64,000 nucleotides of DNA from Agrococcus terreus (GCF_014645235.1 NZ_BMLM01000002.1:666696-730695), one strand, 5' to 3'. Shown: positions 17,008-25,611, counted from the stretch's first letter. Numbers and translations are program-made. The notes: a model not told the origin generated them from the sequence alone.

Positions 17008-17762
17008 TCGACGTCACGAGCCCCACCTTCTGGCCGCAGCTCATCCAGGTGCTCCTCGAGGGCACGTGGGAGACGCTCTACATGGTCGGCATCGCGATGG
17101 TCATCACGACGATCGTGGGCCTGCCGCTCGGCATCGTGCTCGTCGGCACCGAGCGCGGCCGCTTCCTCGAGGCGCCGTTCGGCAGCCGGAGGCTGGGGCA
17201 GGCGATCAACGCGGTGCTCGGCTTCGTCGTGAACCTCGGCCGCTCGGTGCCGTTCATCGTGCTGATGATCGCGCTCATCCCGTTCACGCGCCTGCTGCTC
17301 GGCTCGTTCATCGGCACGGGCCCCGCGATCGTGCCGCTCACGATCGTGGCCATCCCGTTCTTCGTGCGCGTCGTCGAGATCGCCGTGCGCGAGGTCGACC
17401 CGGGCCTGTTCGAGGCGGCGGAGTCGCTGGGCGCGAGCCGCTGGCTGCTCGTGCGCCGCGTGCTGCTGCCGCAGGCGACCCCGGCGATCCTGCTGGGCGC
17501 CGCGACCACGGTCACCTCGATCATCAACTTCTCGGCGATGGTCGGCGTGGTCGGCGGCGGCGGCCTCGGCAACGTCGCCCTCACCTACGGCATGCAGCGC
17601 TACAGCTGGCTGCACATCGTCGGCGTCGTCATCATCCTCTTCGTGCTCGTGCAGCTCATCCAGTGGGCGTTCACGCTGCTCGCGAAGCGCGCCGGCATCG
17701 AGCCCGCCAAGCGCCGCCGCGTCGCGGCCGCCGAGACCGGCGTGGAGCCGGTCAAGGCCTGA
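17004..17762 (+). CDS. metI: Methionine ABC transporter permease MetI
   Basis: The 252-residue permease has about five membrane helices and the BPD EAA loop EAAESLGASRWLLVRRVLLPQATPAI, which docks on MetN. GVVGGGGLGNVALTYGMQRY near the C-terminus matches MetI. ATG 17004 overlaps the metN stop, and the size (usual about 220 residues) is slightly extended by a basic C-terminal tail. It forms the pore for methionine import. Confidence 0.92.
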   Translation: MIDVTSPTFWPQLIQVLLEGTWETLYMVGIAMVITTIVGLPLGIVLVGTERGRFLEAPFGSRRLGQAINAVLGFVVNLGRSVPFIVLMIALIPFTRLLLGSFIGTGPAIVPLTIVAIPFFVRVVEIAVREVDPGLFEAAESLGASRWLLVRRVLLPQATPAILLGAATTVTSIINFSAMVGVVGGGGLGNVALTYGMQRYSWLHIVGVVIILFVLVQLIQWAFTLLAKRAGIEPAKRRRVAAAETGVEPVKA

Positions 17763-17869
17763 GCGCGACCACCCAGCCGCGGCACCCGCCGCCCCACGAA
17801 CCGCCCACGAGGCATCCCACCCCGCCCGCACCACCGCATCCCCCACCACCGCATCCCGAAGGATCACCA

Positions 17870-18703
17870 ATGACCACCACCCTCCGCCGTCGCCTAACGG
17901 CCGTCCTCGCCGGCGCGACCGCCGTCGCCGCCCTCGCCGCCTGCTCGACGGGCAACGCCTCCGAGCCCGCAGCCTCGGACGGCGGCTCGCTCGGCACCGT
18001 CCGCGTCGGCGCGCTGCCCGTGCCCGCCGGCGACCTGCTCCGCTGGGTCGACGAGAACCTGGCCGAGGAGGCCGGCCTCGACATCGAGTTCGTCGAGTTC
18101 TCGGACTACAACACGCCCAACCCGGCGCTCACCGACGGCTCGACCGACGCGAACCTCTTCCAGAACGCGACGTTCATGGAGACCTACAACGAGCAGGCCG
18201 GCGGCTCGCTCGTCTCGGCCGGCGAGATCTACCTGCCCGCCGCCGCCTTCTACTCCGAGACGCTCACGAGCCTCGACGAGCTCGAGGACGGAGCGACGAT
18301 CGCCATCCCGAACGACCCGACGAACGAGGGCCGCGCGCTGGGCCTCCTCGCGCAGGAGGGCCTCATCGAGATCGCCGAGGGCGCCACGACGCTCCAGGAC
18401 ATCACCGCGAACCCGTCGAACTTCCAGTTCACCGAGGTCGAGAACGCCACCCTGCCGCTCGCGCTGCCCGACAACGACGCGGTCTTCGTGACCGCCTCGT
18501 TCGCGCTGCCCGCCGGCCTCACCACCGACCAGCAGATCCTGGTCGAGGGCGACGACTCGAACTACTTCAACATCCTCGCCACGACGCCCGAGCTGCAGGA
18601 CGACCCGCGCATCGCGGCGCTCACCGAGCTGCTCACGTCGCCCGAGACGAAGCAGTACATCCTCGACACGTGGGGCGGCCTCATCGTCCCCGTCGCCGAC
18701 TGA
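17870..18703 (+). CDS. metQ: Methionine-binding lipoprotein MetQ (NlpA family)
   Basis: The 277-residue lipoprotein precursor has a basic N-terminus, a hydrophobic stretch and a lipobox LAAC (VAALAAC at about residues 19-25). The mature part matches NlpA/MetQ: GALPVPAGDLLRWV, DGSTDANLFQNATFMETYNEQ, and IAIPNDPTNEGRALGLLAQEGLI, a ligand-pocket stretch. It delivers methionine to MetIN at the outer face of the membrane. AAGGATCACC precedes ATG 17870. A strong hairpin follows the stop. Confidence 0.93.
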   Translation: MTTTLRRRLTAVLAGATAVAALAACSTGNASEPAASDGGSLGTVRVGALPVPAGDLLRWVDENLAEEAGLDIEFVEFSDYNTPNPALTDGSTDANLFQNATFMETYNEQAGGSLVSAGEIYLPAAAFYSETLTSLDELEDGATIAIPNDPTNEGRALGLLAQEGLIEIAEGATTLQDITANPSNFQFTEVENATLPLALPDNDAVFVTASFALPAGLTTDQQILVEGDDSNYFNILATTPELQDDPRIAALTELLTSPETKQYILDTWGGLIVPVAD

Positions 18704-18718
18704 CGCCTGCGCACGCAC

Positions 18719-18751
18719 GAGGGCCCGCATCCCCATCGGATGCGGGCCCTC
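18719..18751. terminator. Terminator hairpin after metQ
   Basis: Perfect 14-bp stem GAGGGCCCGCATCC (18719-18732) and GGATGCGGGCCCTC (18738-18751) with a 5-nt loop. It lies 15 nt after the metQ stop and before the convergent lipoprotein gene. There is no U-tract, which is usual for high-GC actinobacteria. Confidence 0.85.
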
Positions 18752-18779
18752 CGCATGTGCGCGTGCCGGAGCACGCGGG

Positions 18780-19553
18780 CTACGGAGCGTCCGGACCGTC
18801 GCCCTCGACCTCGACGCCCTCCGGCATCGCGTACTGGTCGACGCCGGTGAGCTCGAGCGTCGACATGATGTCGAGCGCCCGCTGCACCTCCGGCGTCGAG
18901 AGGGCGGCCTCCGCCTCCGCCTGGGAGGCGTACGACGGTGCGTCGTAGCCGATCACGTCGCTCCTCAGGATGAGGGAGTGGCCGCGGTTCGCGTCGCCCG
19001 CGCCGACGAGCGCCGATGCGGCCGGTGCCCCCTGGCCGGGCTGCAGGCTCACGAACGCGCGGTACGGGCCGTCCTCGTACCGCTCCCACCACGCCGTCGC
19101 GACGACGCCGTCCGCGATGGGTCGCTCGTCGACGACGCCGTGCTCGGTGCTCGCGACGCCGGTGTCGGACATGTAGCCGTCGTAGTAGCCCAGGACCTCC
19201 CCCGTCGGCGCCGTGAAGCGCACCGCGTTGTCCCACTGCTGCCGGCCGTCGTGGTTGACGACGAGGCCGCTGCGGTCCTCGACCGTCCAGCCGGCGGGGA
19301 TGCGGATGCGCATGGTGCCGTTCTGCGTCTCGAACGACTGCTCCTCAGGGGTCGCGGTCGGGGTCGCCGTCGGGGTCGATGCCGGCGCCGCGGTGGGTGT
19401 GCCGCTCGGCGCGGCCGAGGCGGTCGTCGCCGGAGCGCTCTCGACGTCGTCGCCGGCGCCGCCCGCCGCACAGGCGGCGAGCAGGCAGGAGACGGCGACG
19501 ACGGCGAGCAGGAGCACGGAGCGGCGCTGGACGCGGTACTGGATGCGGTGCAT
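18780..19553 (-). CDS. Secreted lipoprotein, paralogue of the 19583-20503 product
   Basis: The 257-residue lipoprotein precursor has a signal peptide (RRSVLLLAVVAVSCLLAACA, lipobox LLAAC), a Thr/Pro/Ala-rich linker of tandem TPTAT units, and a folded C-terminal region. ETQNGTMRIRIPAGWTVEDRSG matches TTQNGSASFTVPAGWTGTDRS in the next gene upstream, as do GVVDERPIADGVVATAWW and the final ALDIMSTLELTG. Function is unknown; it is anchored outside the membrane. It is read with the neighbouring lipoproteins, 29 bp downstream of its paralogue, and may belong to the ECF regulon. Confidence 0.78.
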   Translation of the reverse strand: MHRIQYRVQRRSVLLLAVVAVSCLLAACAAGGAGDDVESAPATTASAAPSGTPTAAPASTPTATPTATPEEQSFETQNGTMRIRIPAGWTVEDRSGLVVNHDGRQQWDNAVRFTAPTGEVLGYYDGYMSDTGVASTEHGVVDERPIADGVVATAWWERYEDGPYRAFVSLQPGQGAPAASALVGAGDANRGHSLILRSDVIGYDAPSYASQAEAEAALSTPEVQRALDIMSTLELTGVDQYAMPEGVEVEGDGPDAP

Positions 19554-19582
19554 GGATGCCTCGATCTCGGTCGGGGTCGGCG

Positions 19583-20503
19583 TCAGGGCAGGGTTCGGCC
19601 GTCGAGGCCCGTGTAGCGGACGCTCGCGATGACGTCGAGCGCGGCCGCGGCAGGCGCCGTCCGCAGGAAGGCGACGGCCTCGGCCTCGGACGCGAAGGCG
19701 CTGCGGAACCCTGGCGCGCCGGAGAGTTCGGCGACGACGGTGGAGCAACCCTCGCCCGGCCACGCGACGTGCTGGATCATGCCTGCCGGGAAGCCGTGCG
19801 CGGCCTGCTGCTGCACCGTGACGATCGCGACGTGCGGCACGAAGCCGCCACGCGCATCCCGCTGCCAGAACGACTGCGCCACCATCGAGCCCGCGATGGG
19901 TCGGGCGTCGACGACGCCGAACTCGCCGGGGTGCGCCCCGGGGATCGGGCCGACGCTCATGCTCTCGAGGAACCGGACCGCGGCGCCGTCGCCGCGCAGG
20001 TCGACCAGGTTGATCCAGGTGGGCCCGTCGAACGAGGCGACGTCGAGGCGGCTGCGGTCGGTGCCGGTCCAGCCGGCGGGCACCGTGAAGCTCGCGGAGC
20101 CGTTCTGCGTGGTGAACCCGCCGGAGGCGACGGGGTGCTCGACGAACGGCGGAGCCACGGGCTCGCTCGGCTCCTCGGACGCCGGCGGCGTGCTCGGCGC
20201 GGGCGCGGGCGCCGGAGCCGGCGCGGGCGCCGAGGGCCGCGCCGGCGCACGAGTGCCCTCGCCGGTGCCGACCGCGACGGCCGGCTCGGTCGCCCGCGAC
20301 GCGTCGGGCTGGTCGCGGTCGGATGCGTCGCGCGTCGGCTCCGGCGCAGCGACCTCGGGTGCCGCCGGCGCCGCCGCGCGAGGCGAGCTCGCGGGTTCGG
20401 TCGCCGTCTCCGCGCTGCCGGCCGACGCGCAGGCCGCGAGCCCGCCCGCGACCGTCACGATCATCGCCATCGCCGCAAGCCTGCGGCCCGACGGTGCGCG
20501 CAT
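19583..20503 (-). CDS. Secreted lipoprotein with Pro/Ala-rich linker
   Basis: This 306-residue lipoprotein precursor has signal peptide MAMIVTVAGGLAACASAG (lipobox LAAC), a long linker with APAPAPAPAPAP repeats, and a folded C-terminal half shared with the 18780-19553 product (FTTQNGSASFTVPAGW, GVVDARPIAGSMVAQSFW). Pro/Ala linkers usually let a domain reach across the cell wall. ATG 20503 is chosen as start because it precedes a normal signal peptide; 20548 would place 15 extra residues first. Function is unknown. Confidence 0.78.
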   Translation of the reverse strand: MRAPSGRRLAAMAMIVTVAGGLAACASAGSAETATEPASSPRAAAPAAPEVAAPEPTRDASDRDQPDASRATEPAVAVGTGEGTRAPARPSAPAPAPAPAPAPSTPPASEEPSEPVAPPFVEHPVASGGFTTQNGSASFTVPAGWTGTDRSRLDVASFDGPTWINLVDLRGDGAAVRFLESMSVGPIPGAHPGEFGVVDARPIAGSMVAQSFWQRDARGGFVPHVAIVTVQQQAAHGFPAGMIQHVAWPGEGCSTVVAELSGAPGFRSAFASEAEAVAFLRTAPAAAALDVIASVRYTGLDGRTLP

Positions 20504-20613
20504 GGCGCTCCCCCTCACCGCGGAGCCCTCCCCCGCACACCCCGACATGTCCAGGATGCGCCGACGGTCACGCGCGCCGGATCACGATCCGATCACGGCC
20601 CGCCGCCGCCCGG

Positions 20614-21414
20614 TCACTGCCCCGGGGCGTAGAACACCGCGTAGCCCGGGGAGATCCCCGCGGGCGCGACAGGCGGCGGGAACGCGAGAGAGCCTCGATC
20701 CGGCAGCGGCCCCAGCCGCTGCTCGCCCTCACCACGGCCGCAGCCGACCAGCCCACCGGCGAACTCGATGGTCCCGGTGCGACGGCAGTGCAGCTCGACC
20801 ATCGTCGGCCCCTCGATCGCCCGCCCGAGCGCGGCCTCGGTGGGCACGGCACCCGGATCGGTCACGACCGCGGTGCCCCAGCTGAGCTCCGGATCCCACG
20901 AGGCGTACCACTGCTGCTCGATGCGCGGCGCGACGCCCGGCTCGATCGGCACCCCGGGGACGAGGATCACGGGGGGCTGCTCCCAGTCGAAGCTCGTATC
21001 GAAGCCCGAGCCGACCGCGCACGGGTACTCCACCCCGTCGACCCGCACCACCCAGTGGAGCTCGCGGCACGCGAAGGTCACGTCGACCGTCGGCCCGGCG
21101 AGCGACGACCCGACGAGCGGCTCGTCGACCCGCCACTCCGGTTCGCCCTGGTAGGGGTTGTCGGGTGCGGGCGCGGGCGCAGGGATGACGGGCGGCGCGG
21201 TCTGCGCGGCCGGCGTGGTCGGCGGCTCGCTGGTCGCCGTCTGCTCGGGGATCGTCGGGCTGGGCTCGGGCGTGGACGTGGCCCGCGCGGTCGTCGAGGG
21301 CGCCTCGCTCGTGCGGACGTCGAGCGCCCCGGGCGTGCACGCGGCGAGGCCGAGCGCGATCGCGGCGACGAGTGCCGTGCGCGCGACCGGCCCGATCGCC
21401 CTGCGAGCGCTCAT
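20614..21414 (-). CDS. Secreted lipoprotein of the ECF sigma operon
   Basis: The 266-residue lipoprotein precursor has signal peptide ALVAAIALGLAACTPG (lipobox LAAC), a Thr/Pro/Ser linker, and a Cys-containing folded region (DVTFACRELHWVVRVDGVEYPCAVGSG, VELHCRRTGTIEF, GLVGCGRGE). The four Cys could form disulfides outside the cell. The start overlaps the anti-sigma stop by ATGA, so it is translated as the third gene of the sigma operon. No enzyme motif is seen. Confidence 0.78.
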   Translation of the reverse strand: MSARRAIGPVARTALVAAIALGLAACTPGALDVRTSEAPSTTARATSTPEPSPTIPEQTATSEPPTTPAAQTAPPVIPAPAPAPDNPYQGEPEWRVDEPLVGSSLAGPTVDVTFACRELHWVVRVDGVEYPCAVGSGFDTSFDWEQPPVILVPGVPIEPGVAPRIEQQWYASWDPELSWGTAVVTDPGAVPTEAALGRAIEGPTMVELHCRRTGTIEFAGGLVGCGRGEGEQRLGPLPDRGSLAFPPPVAPAGISPGYAVFYAPGQ

Positions 21415-22292
21415 CGCTGGATCACCAGCCTGATCGCGCCGCTCGAGCGGTCGTCGGGGCCGACCTCCACCGTCGGGATGAGCTGATCCGGCCCGAACGG
21501 GATGCCCCACGCGCCCACCTCCGTCACGAACCTCCCGTCGACCGCGGTGCCGCAGCCCTCGGTGACGTCCACGCCCCCGACGCGCAGCGTGGACGGTCGG
21601 GACCAGCAGTCGACGTACACGGTCGCGGTGCCGCCGACGCCGATGCCTGCCGGGGCCTCGCCGCGCTGCACCTGCCGGATCACGCCGGTGAAGTCGGCAG
21701 TCCCGCGGATCTCGGGATCGTCGAAGTCGCGGTAGAGCGCGCGGCCGAGGTCGAGCATGACCGTCCCCTCCTGGAGCCGTGCGCAGTCGAGCCACGGGGT
21801 GTCGCCGACGAGCACCTGCCCCGACCCCTCGCAGAGCACGTAGACGTCGACGTAGCCTTCGATCTGCTTCGGGTCGGGACCTCCTGCGGCGCCGGCGTCG
21901 CCACCCTCACCGAGCGGCACGGACGCCGTGACGTGCGCCTCCCCGGCCGCGATCCCCTCGAAGCCGGGCGGCGGCGTCGGCTCGGCCGGTGCCGTCTCGG
22001 TCGGCGTGGGCGCGGGCACAGCGGTCTCGCTCGGCACGGGCTCCGACGTCGCGGAGGTGGTCGGCGCTGGCGGTGCGGCCATGTCGCGCTCGGGAGCGAG
22101 GCCCGCGAGCGCCTGCCCGCCGATGACGCCGGCGACCGCCACGACCGCGGCAGCCACGGCACCGCCCGCGATGGCGCGGTTGCGGCGCCGCTCGCGCACG
22201 CGCTCGCGCACGGCCATCGTCGAGAGGCCGCGCCGCATCCGCTCCTCGAAGTCGGCGCTCATCCGCGGGCCCTCGGGCAGCTCGTCGCTCAT
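21411..22292 (-). CDS. Putative anti-sigma factor, single-pass membrane protein
   Basis: The 293-residue protein has a basic cytoplasmic N-terminus (about 40 residues, MRRGLSTMAVRERVRERRRNR), one membrane helix (AIAGGAVAAAVVAVAGVIGGQALAG, about 40-64), a Pro/Thr linker, and an extracytoplasmic domain with Cys residues (VDVYVLCEGSG, PWLDCARL, VYVDCWSR, VTEGCGTA). The order sigma-then-membrane protein with overlapping start and stop fits an anti-sigma factor, but no zinc-binding HxxxCxxC motif is present, so the role is inferred from context. Confidence 0.65.
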   Translation of the reverse strand: MSDELPEGPRMSADFEERMRRGLSTMAVRERVRERRRNRAIAGGAVAAAVVAVAGVIGGQALAGLAPERDMAAPPAPTTSATSEPVPSETAVPAPTPTETAPAEPTPPPGFEGIAAGEAHVTASVPLGEGGDAGAAGGPDPKQIEGYVDVYVLCEGSGQVLVGDTPWLDCARLQEGTVMLDLGRALYRDFDDPEIRGTADFTGVIRQVQRGEAPAGIGVGGTATVYVDCWSRPSTLRVGGVDVTEGCGTAVDGRFVTEVGAWGIPFGPDQLIPTVEVGPDDRSSGAIRLVIQR

Positions 22293-22861
22293 GCGGGCAG
22301 CTCCTCGGCCGCGGTCTCGAGGTGGCCGCGCAGGCGCTGCTTCGCGCGGCTGATGCGGGTCTTCGCGGCGCCGTACGTCATGCCCAGGGCGCGCGCCGCA
22401 TCCGGCAGCGGCACGTCCTCGAGCATCACGAGCGAGACGAGCGCGGCGTCCTTGTCGCTCAGCTCGCGCATCGCGGCCGCGACGGCCGAGCCGGCGTCGA
22501 GCCGCTCGAACCGATCGCCCGCGACGACCGCGGGGTCCGGGGCGTCTTCGCCGCGCGGGATGTGCGCGATGAGCCGCTCGTTGCGGCGGATGCTGCGGCG
22601 GGCGTTGCGCGCGCAGTTCGTGGCGGTGACGAGCAGCCACGGCAGCACGGAGTCGTCGACGATGCGCACGCGGGCGCGCTTGCGCCACGCCTCCGCGAAC
22701 ACGGCCGCGGTGACGTCCTCGGTGTCCTGGCGGTGCTGCATCATCCTCCACGCGTGGCGCCAGACGCGGTCGCCATGGCGGTCGAAGATCGCCGCGAAGG
22801 CCACGCCATCCCCCCGCACGACGGCACGCCAGAGGTGCTCGTCGGTCTGCGAGAGGTCCAC
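22289..22861 (-). CDS. ECF-type RNA polymerase sigma factor
   Basis: The 190-residue protein has sigma region 2 (FAAIFDRHGDRVWRHAWRMMQHRQDTEDVTAAVFAEAWRKR, residues 22-62, including the DTEDVTA core) and region 4 (AMRELSDKDAALVSLVMLEDVPLPDAARALGMTYGAAKTRISRAKQRLR) with its HTH. It directs polymerase to a small regulon. It heads a coupled operon with the membrane protein and the lipoprotein downstream. GTG 22861 follows a -10-like ACAATC by 6 nt. Confidence 0.9.
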   Translation of the reverse strand: MDLSQTDEHLWRAVVRGDGVAFAAIFDRHGDRVWRHAWRMMQHRQDTEDVTAAVFAEAWRKRARVRIVDDSVLPWLLVTATNCARNARRSIRRNERLIAHIPRGEDAPDPAVVAGDRFERLDAGSAVAAAMRELSDKDAALVSLVMLEDVPLPDAARALGMTYGAAKTRISRAKQRLRGHLETAAEELPA

Positions 22862-22867
22862 AGCCAG

Positions 22868-22873
22868 GATTGT
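22868..22873 (-). promoter_or_regulatory. -10-like ACAATC for the ECF sigma gene
   Basis: Read on the minus strand, ACAATC ends 6 nt before GTG 22861. The match is weaker than TANNNT. Confidence 0.35.
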
Positions 22874-22958
22874 CCGGCACCGCCCGACGGGTCACAGCCC
22901 GGCACGCCAGATTCCCGGAGGATCGCTCAGGTGCGCTCGGGCCGCTCCGGATCGCCCG

Positions 22959-23816
22959 TCACGGCACCTGCAGCAGCCCGCGCCCCTCGAAGCCGGCGGG
23001 CACCCGCAGGTCGGCGAGCGCCGACCGCAGCGGGACGCCGTCGAACCAGACCGGCTCGTCCTCGACGCATCCGATCGCGGTGCCGCCGAGCGAGACCTCG
23101 CCGGGCGTGATGCACCAGACGACGACGTCGACGAGCTGATCGGCGGGCGCACCGCCGACGAGCGCATCCACCTGCTCCGCGGCGAGCGGCGTGCCGGACG
23201 GTGTGCGCTGCACGACGAGGGATGCGTGCACGGCCGGCTCCGCGTAGGCGCGCGCCCAGGCGGCGGGCACGCCGAGCTCGAGGTGGCCGATCGTCGCGTC
23301 GCACGTGGTCGGCGCGAAGCTCGTGAAGTCGCCGTCGGGTGCGGCCGGGTCGATCCAGAAGCGCGCACCGGGCGCGCACACGACCGCGAGGTCGTAGAGC
23401 GCGCCTTCGGCGGGCTCTGGGCCGCCGGTCGCGACCTCGGACGGGCCCGACGGCACCGTCGGAGTGGGTGTCGGCGTCGGGGGCGGTGGGCTCGGGATGG
23501 GTGTGTACGGCGGCTGGGGCGGGGAGGCCGCGGGCCGGGCGGGCGGCGGCTCCCAGCCGCCGTCGGCCGTGGCCGCGGGTCGGGGCGCCTCGGGCAGCGC
23601 GGCGGTCTCCGGCTGCGGCGCGCGCACCGTCGGCACCACCGCGGGCGGCGGCGCCGTCGCGCCCGAGCTCGGGCCGGGGACGGGCCCGGGGTCGGTGGCG
23701 GGGATGGCGCACGACGAGAGCGCGACCGACACGGCGGCGACGAGCACAAGCCGACGGATGCGCTGCGCGCGAGTGCGGGCGCGGCCGATCGCTGCGGGTC
23801 TGTCGGGGGCGTGCAT
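22959..23816 (-). CDS. Secreted lipoprotein beside the ECF operon
   Basis: The 285-residue lipoprotein precursor has a signal peptide with lipobox LSSC (VAAVSVALSSCAIP), a Pro-rich linker (PPYTPIPSPPPPTPTPTPT) and a C-terminal domain with Cys pairs (LAVVCAPGARFWID...APTTCDATIGH; VVVWCITPGE...TAIGCVEDE). The Cys spacing recalls the ectodomains of the 20614 and 21411 products, so the group may share a fold. It ends 97 bp before the sigma gene. Function is unknown. Confidence 0.75.
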   Translation of the reverse strand: MHAPDRPAAIGRARTRAQRIRRLVLVAAVSVALSSCAIPATDPGPVPGPSSGATAPPPAVVPTVRAPQPETAALPEAPRPAATADGGWEPPPARPAASPPQPPYTPIPSPPPPTPTPTPTVPSGPSEVATGGPEPAEGALYDLAVVCAPGARFWIDPAAPDGDFTSFAPTTCDATIGHLELGVPAAWARAYAEPAVHASLVVQRTPSGTPLAAEQVDALVGGAPADQLVDVVVWCITPGEVSLGGTAIGCVEDEPVWFDGVPLRSALADLRVPAGFEGRGLLQVP

Positions 23817-23992
23817 CGGATGCTCCCCTCTGCGCGCGGCGCGTCGGTGAGCCGAGGATCCCACCGGATCCCGGTTCCGCACCAGAGGCGCGCTCGGTGC
23901 CGCGGGTCACGATCCGATCACGGCGCGAGGGTCGGGTGCGGCGCGCCCGAGCGGTCGACGCCCGACGGTCGGGACACGCACGCACCGGGGTA

Positions 23993-23998
23993 CATGAT
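23993..23998 (+). promoter_or_regulatory. -10-like CATGAT for the MFS gene
   Basis: CATGAT, overlapping TACATG, ends 6 nt before GTG 24005. Confidence 0.4.
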
Positions 23999-24004
23999 GG
24001 ACGC

Positions 24005-25222
24005 GTGGCATCGGGGGATCGCGGATCGGACGCAGCGTCGACCGCGACGACCGCCCCGGTGGGCGCCGTCCGTCAGCTGGCCGCGTCGGTGCCCATCCGC
24101 ACGGCCGCGAGCGGCGCGCAGATCGCCATCCCCATCCTCGCCGTCGCGGTCACGGGCGACATCGCGCTCGGCGCCCTGCTCGTCGCGCTCGCGCTCGTGC
24201 CGGGCATCGTGGCCGCGCCGCTCGTGGGCGCCGTGCTCGACCGCTCGCACCGGCCGCGCGCGTGGATGCTCGCCGCGGCCGCCGGCACCGCCGCCGCCTA
24301 CCTCGTCGCCGCGGCGCTGGATCCGGTGCCCGTGCCGCTCGTGGCCGTCGCGCTCGCGGCGAGCGGGCTGCTGACGCCGTTCGGCTTCGGCGGGCTCTCG
24401 AGCTTCCTCGCCGCCGACGCCGGCTCCGGCGAGGCCGCGCGCCGGGCCTACGCGCTCGACGCGCTGAGCTACAACGTCTCGGGCGTCGCGGGCCCGGCCG
24501 TCGTCGCGGTGCTCGCACCGCTCGTCGGCCCGCGCTGGGCGCTCGTCGCGATGGCGGCGATGGCGCTCGCCTCGCTCGTGGCCTACCCGCTGCTGCCGAT
24601 GCGGGCGCGCGAGACGGAGCCGAAGCCGCTGCTGCGCTCGATGGCGTCGGGCTTCGTCGCGCTCGCGACGCACCGTCCGCTCGCCGTCGTCACCGCATCC
24701 GGCACCCTCGCCGAGCTCGGCCGCGGCTTCCTGCCGATCGCGGCGCTCGGCATCGCGATCGGCGCCGTCGGCGACGCGACCGCCGGCGCGACGATCGTCA
24801 CCGCCTTCGCCGTGGGCGCGCTCGTCGGCGCCGTGCTCGAGCCGCTGCGGCGGCGCGCGATGCGCCCGCACGTGACGATGCTCGTCGGCTTCGCGCTCAC
24901 GGGCCTCGCGACGCTCGCCGCATCGCTCGGCGTCGGGCTGTGGTGGACGATCGCGCTCGTGGCGCTCTCGGGGCTGTGCACCGCCGCGCCGACGGCCGCG
25001 ATGCTGCTGCTGCGGCGGCTCGAGAGCCCGGATGACGTGGTCGCGCAGGTCTTCACGGTCGGCTCCGCGCTGCGGACGGCCGCGAGCGCCGCGGGCACCG
25101 CGATCGCCGGCGCGATGGCGGGCGTCGACCCGCTCGTGCTGCTGTCGATCTCGGGCGCGATCTGGGTGGTGAGCGGAGCGACGATGCTCGCGTTCCCGCG
25201 GCGGGCGCCCGCGGCGGCGTAG
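24005..25222 (+). CDS. MFS transporter
   Basis: The 405-residue protein has about 12 hydrophobic segments and the MFS loop PLVGAVLDRSHRPRAWML after the second helix, a form of the DRxGRR-type motif. It lacks a long soluble loop. GTG 24005 is chosen because the frame upstream is antisense to the lipoprotein gene and the -10 hexamer fits. The substrate is unknown; related permeases are annotated as drug or enterobactin-type exporters. Confidence 0.82.
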   Translation: MASGDRGSDAASTATTAPVGAVRQLAASVPIRTAASGAQIAIPILAVAVTGDIALGALLVALALVPGIVAAPLVGAVLDRSHRPRAWMLAAAAGTAAAYLVAAALDPVPVPLVAVALAASGLLTPFGFGGLSSFLAADAGSGEAARRAYALDALSYNVSGVAGPAVVAVLAPLVGPRWALVAMAAMALASLVAYPLLPMRARETEPKPLLRSMASGFVALATHRPLAVVTASGTLAELGRGFLPIAALGIAIGAVGDATAGATIVTAFAVGALVGAVLEPLRRRAMRPHVTMLVGFALTGLATLAASLGVGLWWTIALVALSGLCTAAPTAAMLLLRRLESPDDVVAQVFTVGSALRTAASAAGTAIAGAMAGVDPLVLLSISGAIWVVSGATMLAFPRRAPAAA

Positions 25223-25236
25223 GCACGCGCCGCCCG

Positions 25237-25326
25237 CCCCGACCCTCCGAGCAGCACGCCCGGTCCGCGCGCGCACGCGCCAGCCGATCCGCCGCACGGC
25301 GGAGGCCACCGCCGCATCCGCCCGCC
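25237..25326 (+). repeat. Imperfect ~90-bp direct repeat, left copy
   Basis: The segment starting CCCCGACCCTCCGA and ending CCGCATCCGCCCGCC recurs at 25509-25599. The last 43 bp (25284-25326 versus 25557-25599) differ at one base. The right copy runs into the histidine-kinase promoter; the left copy lacks the TAGCCT hexamer. Confidence 0.8.
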
Positions 25327-25369
25327 CGATCCTCCGCAGGCGGTCCGGGTCGCCGCCCGCCGCGGCGAG

Positions 25370-25507
25370 GTGCACCGAACCGTCCTGCCGCCGACCCCTT
25401 CGGGGCCGAACCGTGCACCACATCCGGAGCACGTGCACCGATCGGCCCACTCGACGCCGCCCTCAGGGCCGATCCGTGCACGTGCTCCCGAGCAGGTGCA
25501 CCCAACG
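25370..25507. repeat. 63-bp tandem repeat with GTGCAC palindromes
   Basis: GTGCAC occurs at 25370, 25413, 25433, 25476 and 25496, with steps 43, 20, 43, 20. This defines two 63-bp units and the start of a third. In each unit the 43-bp part is an inverted repeat; in the second, GTGCACCGATCGGCCC (25433-25448) pairs with GGGCCGATCCGTGCAC (25466-25481) with one mismatch. No ORF uses the block. A related palindrome stands at 35650-35696. Confidence 0.8.
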
Positions 25508-25508
25508 G

Positions 25509-25599
25509 CCCCGACCCTCCGAACCGGAGGATCGATCCGCGCGGGCGCCCGCCCACCCGATCCGCCGCACGGCGGAGGCGACCGCCGCATCCGCCCGCC
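25509..25599 (+). repeat. Imperfect ~90-bp direct repeat, right copy
   Basis: Partner of 25237-25326. With it, it encloses the 63-bp tandem repeats in the 389-bp gap between the MFS and histidine-kinase genes. Confidence 0.8.
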
Positions 25600-25605
25600 T
25601 AGCCT
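25600..25605 (+). promoter_or_regulatory. -10 element TAGCCT for the histidine kinase
   Basis: TAGCCT follows immediately after the right 90-bp repeat copy and ends 6 nt before ATG 25612. Confidence 0.55.
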
Positions 25606-25611
25606 GGGAGC

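Noticed and set aside
18780-20540. A single 586-residue fused lipoprotein
   Set aside because: A complete signal peptide with lipobox starts at 19553, so the upstream frame is the shadow of the separate gene 19583-20503.
20614-22292. Zinc anti-sigma domain (HxxxCxxC)
   Set aside because: The motif is not present in the 21411-22292 product; the role rests on gene order only.
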